From Aquibium sp. A9E412 (lineage in GTDB: Bacteria; Pseudomonadota; Alphaproteobacteria; Rhizobiales; Rhizobiaceae), in the NCBI RefSeq assembly GCF_030398335.1, contig NZ_JAOAOP010000033.1, positions 1 through 39,387 on the forward strand: DNA of 39,387 nucleotides, given 5' to 3'. Positions 8,540 through 16,366 of the stretch are shown in pieces. The notes under the pieces were generated by a model, which was not told the DNA's origin, did not search any database, and saw only the letters and a list, made by a program, of their open reading frames with translations. Position 1 is the stretch's first letter; each line of letters opens with the position of its first letter. The position numbers and the translations under genes are program-made.

Positions 8540-9964
8540 ATGCCCGCACCGACGCCCAAGCTGAACGCCTTTCCCGTCTTCATGCGCGTGACGGGGCGCG
8601 TCGTCACCATCGTCGGCGGCGGCGAGGAGGCGCTCGCCAAGGCGCGGCTGCTCGCCCAGTCGTCCGCCCGTCTGCGCCTCGTCGCCGCGGCGCCCGAGCC
8701 GGCGCTCGCCGCCTGGGCCGCCGAGACCGGCGCGCAGATCGTCGCCGCGCCCTACGAGGCCGGCCATCTGCACGGCTCGGCGCTGGTCTTCGCCGCCACC
8801 GGCGAGGCGGCGGCCGAGCGCCGGGTGGTCGACGACGCACGCGCGCTGGCGATCCCGGTCAACGCGGTCGACCGGCCCGAGCTCTGCGACTTCTACACCC
8901 CGGCGCTGGTCAACCGCGCCCCGGTCGCCGTGGCGATCGGCACGGAAGGGGCGGGCCCGGTGCTCGCCCAGATGATCCGCGCCCGCGTCGACCGCATGCT
9001 GGCGCCCTCGCTCGGCAGCCTCGCCGCGCTCGCCGCGCAGTACCGCCCGGCGGTCGAGCGCGTGCTGCCGAAGGGGCTCGCCCGGCGGCGCTACTGGAAG
9101 GCCTTCTTCACCGGCGAGACCGCGCATGCGCTCGCCGCCGGCGATGCGCCGCGCGCCCGGCGCAGCGCCAGCGCGCTGCTGCAGGCCGGCGGCCGCGGCA
9201 CCGGCCATGTCGCGCTGGTCGGCGCGGGGCCGGGCGCGGAGGACCTGCTCACCCTGCGCGCCCAGCGCCTGATGATGGAGGCCGACGTCATCGTGCACGA
9301 CGCGCTGGTGCCCGAGGCGGTGATCGCCATGGGCCGGCGCGACGCCGAGCGCATCGACGTGGGCAAGCGCAAGGGCCGCCATTCCACCAGCCAGCAGGCG
9401 ATCTGCGACCTGCTCGTCGGGCTCGCCCGCGACGGCCGCCGCGTGGTGCGGCTCAAGGCGGGCGATCCGCTGGTCTTCGGCCGCGCCGGCGAGGAGCTTG
9501 CCGCGCTCGCCGAAGCCGGCGTGTCGAGCGAGGTCGTGCCGGGCGTCACCGCCGCCTTCGCCGCGGCCGCCGATCTCGGGCTGCCGCTCACCCTGCGCGG
9601 CGTCGCCTCGACGCTCGTCTTCACCACCGGCCACGACCTGTCCGGCGCGGTGCTGCCCGACTGGGCGCGGCTCGCCGTCGGCGGCGCCACCGTCGCCGTC
9701 TACATGGGCGGCAGCGTCGCCGGCAGCGTCGCGTCGCGGCTGATCGAGGCCGGGCTCGGCCCCGACACGCCGGTCGCCGTGGTCGAGAACGCCAGCCTGG
9801 CCGAGCGCCGGCTGTTCGCCGGCCGGCTCGCCGACCTGCCGGCGCTCGCCGGGCGCGGTCTGGCCGGACCGGTGATGACGGTCATCGGTCAGGCCGTCGC
9901 CGCCGCCGCACTCGACCGTGCCGAGCCGCTCGCCGAACCGCGCCTGCCCGCGCGCGCCGCCTGA
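8540..9964 (+). CDS. cysG: siroheme synthase CysG (uroporphyrinogen-III C-methyltransferase / precorrin-2 dehydrogenase-ferrochelatase)
   Basis: The 474-residue protein is a fusion. The N-terminal part (about 1–205) is the NAD-dependent precorrin-2 dehydrogenase/ferrochelatase, with the GGGEEALAKARLL nucleotide-binding stretch at 26–38. The C-terminal part (about 222–460) is the SAM-dependent methyltransferase, with VGAGPGAEDLLT at 227–238 and VRLKAGDPLVFGRAGEE further on. It makes siroheme, the cofactor of the sulfite reductase encoded two genes downstream. The segment EGAGPVLAQMIRAR has Gly where Salmonella CysG has the phosphorylated Ser128 (GTSP). It heads the sulfate-assimilation operon. 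Confidence 0.95.
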   Translation: MPAPTPKLNAFPVFMRVTGRVVTIVGGGEEALAKARLLAQSSARLRLVAAAPEPALAAWAAETGAQIVAAPYEAGHLHGSALVFAATGEAAAERRVVDDARALAIPVNAVDRPELCDFYTPALVNRAPVAVAIGTEGAGPVLAQMIRARVDRMLAPSLGSLAALAAQYRPAVERVLPKGLARRRYWKAFFTGETAHALAAGDAPRARRSASALLQAGGRGTGHVALVGAGPGAEDLLTLRAQRLMMEADVIVHDALVPEAVIAMGRRDAERIDVGKRKGRHSTSQQAICDLLVGLARDGRRVVRLKAGDPLVFGRAGEELAALAEAGVSSEVVPGVTAAFAAAADLGLPLTLRGVASTLVFTTGHDLSGAVLPDWARLAVGGATVAVYMGGSVAGSVASRLIEAGLGPDTPVAVVENASLAERRLFAGRLADLPALAGRGLAGPVMTVIGQAVAAAALDRAEPLAEPRLPARAA

Positions 9965-9978
9965 CAGGAGTCCGACGC

Positions 9979-10287
9979 ATGCAGATCCTCACCGCCAACC
10001 GCCTGCTCGACGGCGAAGCCGTCTGGCTCGGCCCCGACCGCCTCTGGCACGAGACGATCGCGGCCGCCGAGGTCGCCCATGACGCCGCCGCCGCGGCGCG
10101 GCTCGAGGAGACCGGCCGCGCTGCGCTGGCCGCCAGCCATGTGGTCGACGTCGCCCTTGTCGATGTCGAGCTCGTCGACGGCCGGCCGTGGCCGAAGCGG
10201 CTGCGCGAGCGCATCCGCGCCGCCGGCCCGACGACCCGCACCGACCTCGGCAAGCAGGCCCGCCCCGCCACCGCGCGCGCCGCCTGA
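9979..10287 (+). CDS. DUF2849 domain-containing protein
   Basis: This 102-residue protein opens MQILTANRLLDGEAVWLG and ends in a basic, Ala-rich tail, the recognised DUF2849 pattern. The family is typically found between siroheme synthase and sulfite reductase genes in Alphaproteobacteria, as here. CAGGAG at 9964–9969 gives the start at 9979, 14 nt after cysG. No enzymatic motif is visible. A small accessory role in sulfite reduction is suggested by context only. Confidence 0.85.
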   Translation: MQILTANRLLDGEAVWLGPDRLWHETIAAAEVAHDAAAAARLEETGRAALAASHVVDVALVDVELVDGRPWPKRLRERIRAAGPTTRTDLGKQARPATARAA

Positions 10288-10318
10288 GCGCCCGCGCCGA
10301 ACCCGGAAAGGAAAGCCC

Positions 10319-11989
10319 GTGTACCGCTACGACGAGTTCGACCATGCCTTCGTCGCCGCGCGCGTGGCCGAGTTCCGCGACCAGGCGGAGCGGCGGCTGG
10401 CCGGCGAGATCACCGAGGAGCAGTTCAAGCCGCTGCGCCTGATGAACGGCGTCTACCTGCAGCTGCACGCCTACATGCTGCGCATCGCCGTGCCCTACGG
10501 CACGCTGTCGTCGCGCCAGATGCGTATGCTGGCGCACATCGCGCGCACCTACGACAAGGGCTACGGCCACTTCACCACGCGCCAGAACATCCAGTTCAAC
10601 TGGCCGGCGCTGGCCGACATCCCGGCGATCCTGGCCGATCTCGCCGCGGTCGAGATGCACGCCATCCAGACCTCCGGCAATTGTATCCGCAACGTGACGG
10701 CCGATCATTTCGCCGGCGCGGCGGCGGACGAGGTGGCCGATCCCCGGCCCTATGCCGAGATCCTGCGCCAGTGGTCGACGGTGCACCCGGAGTTTTCCTA
10801 CCTGCCGCGCAAGTTCAAGATCGCGGTGACCGCGGCCGAGCGCGACCGCGCCGCCATCCAGGTGCACGACATCGGCCTGCATCTGAAGAAGGACGCGGAC
10901 GGCCGGCTCGGCTTCGCCGTCTATGTCGGCGGCGGCCAGGGGCGCACGCCGATGATCGCCAAGAAGATCCGCGACTTCCTGCCGGAGGCCGATCTCCTGT
11001 CCTACGTGACGGCGATCATGCGGGTCTACAATCTCAACGGAAGGCGCGACAACAAGTTCAAGGCGCGCATCAAGATCCTGGTGCACGAGACCGGCGCGCA
11101 GGCCTTCGCCGCGGCCGTCGAGCAGGAGTTCGCCGCGCTTGGCGACGGCGCGCTGCGCCTGCCGGAGGAGGACGTGGCGGCGATTGCGGCCTATTTCGCG
11201 CCGCCGGCGCTGGCGCCGCGGCCCGAGGGCGATGCCGCGCTGGCCGCCGCGCGCGCCGCCGATCCGGGCTTCGCCGCCTGGCTCCGCCGCAACGTCCACC
11301 AGCACCGCCACCCCGACTACGCCTCGCTGACGATCTCGCTCAAGGGCATCGGCGAGGCGCCGGGCGACGCCAGCGACGTGCAGATGGACGCCGTCGCCGA
11401 CCTCGCCGAGGCCTATGCCGGCGACGAGATCCGCGTCAGCCACGAGCAGAACCTGATCCTGCCGCACGTCGCGCGCGCCGACCTCAAGGCGGTCTACGAC
11501 CGGCTCGTCGCCATCGGCCTGGCGACCGCCAATGCCGGCCTGGTGACCGACATGATCGCCTGCCCCGGCCTCGACTACTGCGCGCTGGCCAATGCGCGCT
11601 CGATCCCGGTGGCGCAGGAGATCGCCGGCCGCTTCGCCGACCAGGCGCGGCAGGAGGAGATCGGCGACCTGAAGATCAAGATCTCCGGCTGCATCAACGC
11701 CTGCGGCCACCACCATGTCGGCCATATCGGCATTCTCGGCGTCGAGAAGAAGGGCAGCGAGCTCTACCAGATCACCCTCGGCGGCTCGGCCGACGAGGCG
11801 ACCTCGATCGGCGAGATCGTCGGCCGCGGCTTCGGCCCGCAGGAGATCGCCGGCGCGGTGGAAACCATCGTCGAGACCTATCTCGGCCACCGCACCGGGC
11901 GCGAGGAGAGCTTCCTGGCCGCCTATCGCAGGCTCGGCCCCGGCCCCTTCAAGGAGGCGCTCTATGGCGATCACGCCAAGGCCGCCTGA
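10319..11989 (+). CDS. cysI: nitrite/sulfite reductase (siroheme [4Fe-4S] hemoprotein)
   Basis: The 556-residue protein has the tandem ferredoxin-like halves of assimilatory sulfite/nitrite reductases. The N-terminal half carries FTTRQNIQFNWP, and the cluster/siroheme cysteines are C415 and C421 (CPGLDYC) and C458 and C462 (CINAC). The start is a GTG at 10319 preceded by AAAGGAAAG. Context between cysG and cysH argues for sulfite reduction to sulfide rather than nitrite reduction. No NADPH-flavoprotein cysJ is seen in the window, so electrons may come from ferredoxin (inference). The last 26 nt overlap the cysH start. Confidence 0.93.
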   Translation: MYRYDEFDHAFVAARVAEFRDQAERRLAGEITEEQFKPLRLMNGVYLQLHAYMLRIAVPYGTLSSRQMRMLAHIARTYDKGYGHFTTRQNIQFNWPALADIPAILADLAAVEMHAIQTSGNCIRNVTADHFAGAAADEVADPRPYAEILRQWSTVHPEFSYLPRKFKIAVTAAERDRAAIQVHDIGLHLKKDADGRLGFAVYVGGGQGRTPMIAKKIRDFLPEADLLSYVTAIMRVYNLNGRRDNKFKARIKILVHETGAQAFAAAVEQEFAALGDGALRLPEEDVAAIAAYFAPPALAPRPEGDAALAAARAADPGFAAWLRRNVHQHRHPDYASLTISLKGIGEAPGDASDVQMDAVADLAEAYAGDEIRVSHEQNLILPHVARADLKAVYDRLVAIGLATANAGLVTDMIACPGLDYCALANARSIPVAQEIAGRFADQARQEEIGDLKIKISGCINACGHHHVGHIGILGVEKKGSELYQITLGGSADEATSIGEIVGRGFGPQEIAGAVETIVETYLGHRTGREESFLAAYRRLGPGPFKEALYGDHAKAA

Positions 11990-12698
11990 GACCGAGCGCG
12001 ACGCGCTCGAGCTCGCCGCCGCGCTGGAGGACCGGCACGGCGACCGGCCGGCCGCCGCCATCGTCGCGCTGGCCGTCGAGCGCTTCGGCCCGGCCGGCCT
12101 TGCCGCGGTCTCCTCCTTCGGCGCCGATTCGGCCGCGCTCCTGCACATGGTGGCCGCGGTCGAGCCCGGCCTGCCGGTGATCTTTCTCGACACCGGCCAG
12201 CACTTCGGCGAGACGCTCGCCTATCGCGACCGGCTGGCCGCCGATCTGGGCCTGACGGACCTGCGCATCGAGGCGCCGCGCCCGGCCGCGCTCGCCAAGG
12301 GCGACCCCGACGGCCGGCTGCACGCGCGCGATCCCGACGCCTGCTGCGCCCTGCGCAAGGTCGAGCCGATGGCCCGTGCGGTGGCGCCGTTTCACGCCTG
12401 GTTCACCGGCCGCAAGCGCCACCAGGCGGAAAGCCGGCGCGCGATGCCGGTGTTCGAGGCCGTCGGCCCGCGGCTGCGCATCAACCCGCTGGCGCGCTGG
12501 ACGACCGCCGACCAGGCCGCCTACATGCGCCGCCACGGCTTGCGCGAGAACCCGCTGGTCGCCTTCGGCTACGCCTCGATCGGCTGCTTTCCCTGCACCG
12601 AGCCGGCCGGCCCCGACACCCGCGACGGCCGCTGGGCCGGCCGCGCCAAGACCGAGTGCGGCATCCATCTCGGCGGCCTGGCCGGCGCGCTGTCGTGA
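11964..12698 (+). CDS. cysH: phosphoadenylyl/adenylyl-sulfate reductase CysH
   Basis: The 244-residue protein has a PP-loop-like SSFGADSAALLHM nucleotide-binding segment (about residues 50–62) and the catalytic ECGIH with Cys232. It also carries C127–C128 (CCALRK) and C208/C211 (CFPC), the four cysteines that bind a [4Fe-4S] cluster in APS-type reductases. That favours adenylylsulfate (APS) over PAPS as substrate. It reduces activated sulfate to sulfite, which feeds the upstream reductase. It begins inside the last codons of the sulfite reductase gene, showing tight coupling. Confidence 0.94.
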   Translation: MAITPRPPETERDALELAAALEDRHGDRPAAAIVALAVERFGPAGLAAVSSFGADSAALLHMVAAVEPGLPVIFLDTGQHFGETLAYRDRLAADLGLTDLRIEAPRPAALAKGDPDGRLHARDPDACCALRKVEPMARAVAPFHAWFTGRKRHQAESRRAMPVFEAVGPRLRINPLARWTTADQAAYMRRHGLRENPLVAFGYASIGCFPCTEPAGPDTRDGRWAGRAKTECGIHLGGLAGALS

Positions 12699-12712
12699 CC
12701 GCCGCGCCCGCG

Positions 12713-12744
12713 CCCCGCAAGACGTTCGCCCCGCAAGTCGTTCG
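12713..12744 (+). repeat. tandem 16-bp direct repeat in the cysH–DUF934 gap
   Basis: Two adjacent 16-mers, CCCCGCAAGACGTTCG and CCCCGCAAGTCGTTCG, differ at one base. They fill half of the 59-nt gap between cysH and the DUF934 gene and sit just upstream of the latter's purine-rich Shine-Dalgarno (GAGAGAGGA). This may be a local duplication or a binding site. Confidence 0.6.
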
Positions 12745-12757
12745 AGAGAGGACACCG

Positions 12758-13288
12758 ATGACCGAGCCTGCCAGCGAGACCCGGCTGTGGCGCCCCGGCG
12801 GCTTCTGCGCCGACCCGTGGCGGCGCCCCGCGCCCGACGCCGCGCCGCCCTTCGCGGCGCCGGCGCTGCTCGGCCTCGACGCCTACCTGGCGCTCGACGC
12901 GGCGACGCGCGCCGCCCATGCCGACGCGCTGGCCGTCGAGCTGTTGCCGGGCGAGCCGCTCGAGGCCATCGTGCCGCATCTCGACCGCCTGCCGATGGTC
13001 GCGCTCGCCTTTCCCGGCTTCGCCGACGGCCGCAGCTACTCCAAGGCGGCGCTGTTGCGCAGCCGGCACGGCTATGGCGGCGAGATCCGCGCCACCGGCG
13101 AGGTGCTGATCGACCAGGTCGCGCACATGCTGCGCTGCGGCTTCACCACGCTTTCCGTGTCGCACCCCGTCGCGCTCGCCCGCCTGGCGGCCGGCACGGC
13201 GCCCGGCCTGCCCGGCCACTACCAGCCTTCGCCCGCCGCCGCCGGGCGCGCCGGCCGCTACGCCTGGCGCCGCCTGCCGGCCGCCTGA
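12758..13288 (+). CDS. DUF934 domain-containing protein (putative sulfite-reduction accessory protein)
   Basis: The 176-residue protein shows the DUF934 core: LPMVALAFPGFADGRSYS (about 83–100), ARLLRxRxGYxGEIRATG-type segment (about 102–118) and a C-terminal YxWRRLP. The family is almost always last in sulfate-assimilation runs with cysH and sulfite reductase and is annotated as an oxidoreductase probably involved in sulfite reduction. No cofactor motif is obvious, so a role as partner or electron-transfer aid is inference. The start ATG at 12758 follows GAGAGAGGA by 6 nt. Confidence 0.85.
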   Translation: MTEPASETRLWRPGGFCADPWRRPAPDAAPPFAAPALLGLDAYLALDAATRAAHADALAVELLPGEPLEAIVPHLDRLPMVALAFPGFADGRSYSKAALLRSRHGYGGEIRATGEVLIDQVAHMLRCGFTTLSVSHPVALARLAAGTAPGLPGHYQPSPAAAGRAGRYAWRRLPAA

Positions 13289-13346
13289 GCGCGCTCGCCC
13301 GCAAAAAGACGCTTTCGCGGCCGCCGCCGGCGGGCGATAATGCGCC

Positions 13347-14975
13347 ATGGGCGTGGCGGATGCGGATTTCGACTATGTGATCGTCGGCGGCGGCTCGGCC
13401 GGCGCGGTGCTCGCCGCCCGGCTGTCGGAGGACCCGACCGTCAGCGTGTGCCTGCTCGAGGCGGGCGGCGCGGGGCGCGGCCTCCTGGTGCGCGCGCCGG
13501 CTGCCGCGGTGGCCGCCATCCGCGGCCGGCCGCGGCTCAACAACTGGGCCTACGAGACGGTGCCGCAGGCCCGGCTCGACGGGCGCCGCGGCTACCAGCC
13601 GCGCGGCCGCGTGCTGGGCGGTTCGAGCGCGATCAACGCCATGCTCTACACGCGCGGTCACCCGCGCGATTACGACGAGTGGGCAGCACTCGGCGCCACC
13701 GGCTGGGCGTGGGACGACGTGCTGCCCTATTTCCGCCGGGCCGAGCGCAACCAGCGCGGCGCCGACGCGTTCCACGGCGCCGACGGGCCGCTGCAGGTGG
13801 CCGACCAGGCGAGCCCGCGGCCGGTCGCCCGCGCCTTCGTCGCGGCGGCGGCCGAGTGCCAGATCCGCCGCAACGACGACTTCAACGGCGCCGAGCAGGA
13901 GGGCGCCGGGCTCTACCAGGTGACGCAGTTCTTCGACCGCGGCCGGAGGGGCGAGCGCTGCTCGGCGGCCGCGGCCTATCTGCACGACCACATGGACCGG
14001 CCCAACCTGACCGTGCTGACGCGCGCGGTGGCGACGCGCATCCTGTTCGACGGGCGCCGCGCCTGCGGCGTGCGCTACCGCCGCCGGCGCCGCGAGCACG
14101 CCGTGTCGGCGCGCCGCGAGGTCATCCTGTCGGCCGGCGCCTTCAACTCGCCGCAGCTTCTCATGCTGTCGGGCGTCGGCCCGGCGGCCGAGCTCGCCCG
14201 CCACGGCATCGCCGTCGTGCACGACCTGCCGGAGGTCGGTGCCGGCCTGCAGGACCATCTCGACTTCGTCGTCGCCTGGACCAGCCCGACGACCGATCTC
14301 TTCGGCCTCGGGCTCGCCGGCACGCGCCATCTGCTGCGCCAGATCGCCGCCTGGCGGCGCGACGGCAGCGGCATGATCGCCACGCCCTTCGCCGAGGCCG
14401 GCGCCTTCGTGAAATCCGACCCCGGTCTCGAGCGGCCCGACCTGCAGCTTCACTTCGTCATCGCCATGGTCGAGGACCACGCCCGCACGCTGAGGCGCGG
14501 CTACGGCTATTCCTGCCATGTCTGCGTGCTGCGGCCGCACGGCCGCGGCACGGTGCGGCTCGCCAGCGCCGACCCGCTGGCGCCGCCGGCGATCGATCCC
14601 GGCTATCTCGGCGATGCGCGCGACGCGGCATCGCTGCTGCGCGGCGTGCGGCTGATGCGGCGCATTCTCGCCGCCCCGGCGCTGGCGCCGTTCCGCGGCC
14701 GCGAGGTCCATCTCGAGGGCGTCGCCGAGGACGACGAGGCGGCGCTGACGCGCCACATCCGCGCCCGCGCCGACACGATCTACCATCCGGTCGGCACCTG
14801 CCGCATGGGCTCGGACGCCGATGCGGTGGTCGACCCCGCGCTCTGCGTGGCCGGGCTCGAAGGCCTGCGCGTGGTCGATGCCTCGGTGATGCCGCGGCTG
14901 ATCGGCGGCAACACCAACGCGCCGACCATCATGATCGCCGAGCGCGCAACCGACCTCATCCGCGGCGCCGCCTGA
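13347..14975 (+). CDS. GMC family oxidoreductase (choline dehydrogenase-like flavoprotein)
   Basis: This is a 542-residue flavoprotein. The FAD-binding GGGSAG is at about residues 13–18, followed by E (LLEAGG). Both GMC signatures are present: GRVLGGSSAINAMLYTRG (about 87–104) and GAFNSPQLLMLSG (about 265–277). The catalytic histidine region YHPVGTCRMG and the C-terminal NTNAPTIMIAERA are intact. Such enzymes oxidise primary or secondary alcohols, passing electrons to the respiratory chain or oxygen; the substrate is unknown. It starts 58 nt after the DUF934 gene with no evident link to sulfur metabolism. A paralogue lies at 19658–21286. Confidence 0.92.
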   Translation: MGVADADFDYVIVGGGSAGAVLAARLSEDPTVSVCLLEAGGAGRGLLVRAPAAAVAAIRGRPRLNNWAYETVPQARLDGRRGYQPRGRVLGGSSAINAMLYTRGHPRDYDEWAALGATGWAWDDVLPYFRRAERNQRGADAFHGADGPLQVADQASPRPVARAFVAAAAECQIRRNDDFNGAEQEGAGLYQVTQFFDRGRRGERCSAAAAYLHDHMDRPNLTVLTRAVATRILFDGRRACGVRYRRRRREHAVSARREVILSAGAFNSPQLLMLSGVGPAAELARHGIAVVHDLPEVGAGLQDHLDFVVAWTSPTTDLFGLGLAGTRHLLRQIAAWRRDGSGMIATPFAEAGAFVKSDPGLERPDLQLHFVIAMVEDHARTLRRGYGYSCHVCVLRPHGRGTVRLASADPLAPPAIDPGYLGDARDAASLLRGVRLMRRILAAPALAPFRGREVHLEGVAEDDEAALTRHIRARADTIYHPVGTCRMGSDADAVVDPALCVAGLEGLRVVDASVMPRLIGGNTNAPTIMIAERATDLIRGAA

Positions 14976-15009
14976 GGCCGGGTGCGGCCGGCCGCAGCGT
15001 CCTCGGCGC

Positions 15010-15038
15010 TCGAAATCGGCGGCCATCGACCCTATATG
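15010..15038 (+). promoter_or_regulatory. candidate sigma-70 promoter of rpsU
   Basis: TCGAAA (15010–15015), a 17-nt spacer and TATATG (15033–15038) form a fair sigma-70 match. It lies in the 204-nt gap between the GMC gene and rpsU and would give a 5' leader of roughly 135 nt. Confidence 0.35.
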
Positions 15039-15179
15039 TTGGCTCTACGGGGTGGATTTCGGCCGCGAAGTGGCTATGGTGCGCCCCTTCGCCGAGTCGC
15101 GCGCGCGCCTCGGCCGCCCGGCATGCGCCATCGGCCCCGGGCCGGAAAACAGAAGCCGTTCGAGACAGAAGGAAGACCA

Positions 15180-15440
15180 TTGCAGGTAATCGTCAGGGAC
15201 AACAATGTCGACCAGGCCCTCAAGGTGCTGAAGAAGAAGATGCAGCGCGAGGGCGTTTTCCGCGAGATGAAGTCGCGCCGCGCCTATGAGAAGCCTTCGG
15301 AGAAGCGCTCGCGTCAGCGCGCCGAGGCGGTGCGCCGGGCGCGCAAGCTCGCCCGCAAGCAGGCGCAGCGCGAGGGTCTGCTGCCCAAGAAGAAGTCCTC
15401 GCGGCCCGCGCCGCGGCCGGCGGCCCGCGCCGCCTCCTGA
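15180..15440 (+). CDS. rpsU: 30S ribosomal protein S21
   Basis: The 86-residue protein matches alphaproteobacterial S21: [19 protein letters not shown] at the N-terminus, [10 protein letters not shown], then a highly basic helix ending [18 protein letters not shown]. The C-terminal Ala/Pro/Arg tail is longer than the enterobacterial 71-residue form and usual for this class. The start is TTG at 15180: a Shine-Dalgarno GAAGGAAG sits directly before it, and the conserved QVIVRDNN follows at once. No ATG or GTG in frame fits. S21 joins the 30S platform and helps initiation. It is monocistronic here. Confidence 0.93.
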   Translation: MQVIVRDNNVDQALKVLKKKMQREGVFREMKSRRAYEKPSEKRSRQRAEAVRRARKLARKQAQREGLLPKKKSSRPAPRPAARAAS

Positions 15441-15595
15441 CGCATGGCGCGGCCGGGTGCCTCCACCCGGCGGCGCAGCCATGCGGCAAGGCCGGCGCGC
15501 CAGACCGTGATGCCGTGCGAAAGCGGCGGCACGCCGTGCGGCGTGATGCCGCCGGCGTCGGCCGGGCGACACGGGGCCCGCCGCGCCGTGCGCTG

Positions 15596-15628
15596 ACGCG
15601 TCAAGACGATCGGTCGGAGCCGCTCTGC
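15596..15628 (+). repeat. tail fragment of the dispersed palindromic repeat
   Basis: ACGCGTCAAGACGAT, a 6-nt variable stretch and GAGCCGCTCTGC align with the right half of the repeat at 39239–39271 (ACGCGTCAGGACGAT…GAGCCGATCTGC). The palindromic left half is missing or unrecognisable upstream. Confidence 0.5.
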
Positions 15629-15645
15629 CCTCCGCTGAAGGGCAG
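15625..15645. terminator. short inverted repeat downstream of rpsU
   Basis: CTGCCCT (15625–15631) and AGGGCAG (15639–15645) form a perfect 7-bp stem with a 7-nt loop. There is no T-run, so termination is uncertain. Confidence 0.3.
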
Positions 15646-15776
15646 GACGGCTCGGATCGTGGCGCGCGGTCGGCGGCTTCGTCCGGCCCTTGTTTCCGGG
15701 AAATCGGCCCGTCCGCCCGCGTCCGGTCCCTCCGGCAGGCGGGATGCGCTGTGCGGGCGCAGGTGATCCAACGTCG

Positions 15777-15804
15777 AAGGGCGGGGCTCGCAAGCCCCGC
15801 CCTT
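15777..15804. terminator. strong hairpin terminator, probably bidirectional
   Basis: AAGGGCGGGGCT, loop CGCA and AGCCCCGCCCTT form a perfect 12-bp stem. On the plus strand the stem ends in TTT; on the minus strand it lies 60 nt after the end of the small gene at 15864. It separates that gene from rpsU transcription coming the other way. Confidence 0.75.
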
Positions 15805-15863
15805 TGGCGTCCTGGGAGGGTTTTCGTCGGTGCGTGCGCCGGCGCGTCGCCCGGGTCCGCGCC

Positions 15864-16073
15864 TCAGCGGGCGTCGAAACCGTTGCTGCCGGCCCGCCTT
15901 TCGGCGGCGTCGAGCGCGCGCAGCAGGTCGTCGAACCGGTCGGGCGTGTCGTCGTCGACACCGAATGCCGGCATGCTGCGCAGATATCTGGCGTTGGCCG
16001 GCAGATGAAGCTGCCGGCGCAGCAGACGCGCGGTCTCGCGCGCCTGCATCGCCTCGTCGTCGCTGTCTGCCAT
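15864..16073 (-). CDS. 69-residue hypothetical protein with NepR-like C-terminal motif
   Basis: The acidic small protein starts MADSDDEAMQARETARLL and ends with LRSMPAF, a short acidic linker and TPDRFDDLLRALDAAE (about residues 43–58). That LR–linker–PDRF–LL–LD pattern resembles NepR anti-sigma factors, which sequester EcfG until PhyR relieves them. The similarity is from pattern only, and no phyR or ecfG is nearby. The ATG at 16073 has GGAAGG 7 nt upstream. An EcfG-type promoter lies about 55 nt upstream, which independently suggests general-stress control. A longer frame from 16160 exists, but it would enclose that promoter. Family assignment is tentative; the gene itself is likely real. 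Confidence 0.65.
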   Translation of the reverse strand: MADSDDEAMQARETARLLRRQLHLPANARYLRSMPAFGVDDDTPDRFDDLLRALDAAERRAGSNGFDAR

Positions 16074-16128
16074 CACTTGCCTTCCGTCTCGCTGTGGATG
16101 GTTCGCCGTGCGAACACCTTGGAAATTG

Positions 16129-16153
16129 AACCCCGGGCGCGAAAAATCGTTCC
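16129..16153 (-). promoter_or_regulatory. EcfG/RpoE2-type (general stress response) promoter motif
   Basis: On the minus strand GGAAC (16153–16149), 17 nt, then GTT (16131–16129). This matches GGAAC-N18-TT, one of the two spacings described for the rhizobial RpoE2/EcfG consensus. It lies about 55 nt upstream of the small gene at 15864–16073 in a locally AT-rich stretch. Confidence 0.55.
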
Positions 16154-16289
16154 GAAACAACGCTCAACAGCGCCATCACGGGTTCGTAGGGTAAATTTTG
16201 ATTTAAAATCGAGCGAATGCTGCGCCCGCTGCCGGCGGCGCGACAGGATCGTGCGCGCCATGCGCCGGGCCGCCGCGCCGCAACGCGAA

Positions 16290-16315
16290 CGCCCCGCCGG
16301 CGGACCGGCGGGGCG
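16290..16315. terminator. hairpin terminator after the TRAP operon
   Basis: CGCCCCGCCGG, loop CGGA and CCGGCGGGGCG form a perfect 11-bp stem 52 nt past the stop of the TRAP binding-protein gene, the last gene of that minus-strand operon. No T-run follows, as is common in GC-rich genomes. Confidence 0.65.
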
Positions 16316-16366
16316 GGCAGATGAGGCCGGCCTTGGCCGCGCCGGGCGGGCTGCCGCCCGCCCGGC

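Larger units (their letters stand above)
15441..15863. other. 423-nt intergenic region without a convincing gene
   Basis: The region between rpsU and the small minus-strand gene holds a fragment of the dispersed repeat (15596–15628), an inverted repeat at 15625–15645 and a strong hairpin at 15777–15804. Open frames across it are Arg-rich, lack a credible ribosome-binding site and look like GC-rich non-coding frames. I see no RNA gene that I can identify. Confidence 0.6.

Noticed and set aside
10681-12180. 499-codon plus-strand frame in another phase of the sulfite reductase gene
   Set aside because: It is an out-of-frame reading of the reductase, which has conserved cofactor cysteines in the chosen frame.
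13143-15026. 627-codon minus-strand frame across the GMC gene
   Set aside because: It is antisense to a full-length GMC oxidoreductase with all motifs; the product is a His/Arg/Ala-rich low-complexity shadow typical of high-GC codon bias.
15515-15766. 83-codon plus-strand frame after rpsU
   Set aside because: It runs through a repeat fragment and a hairpin, is Arg-rich and has no ribosome-binding site.
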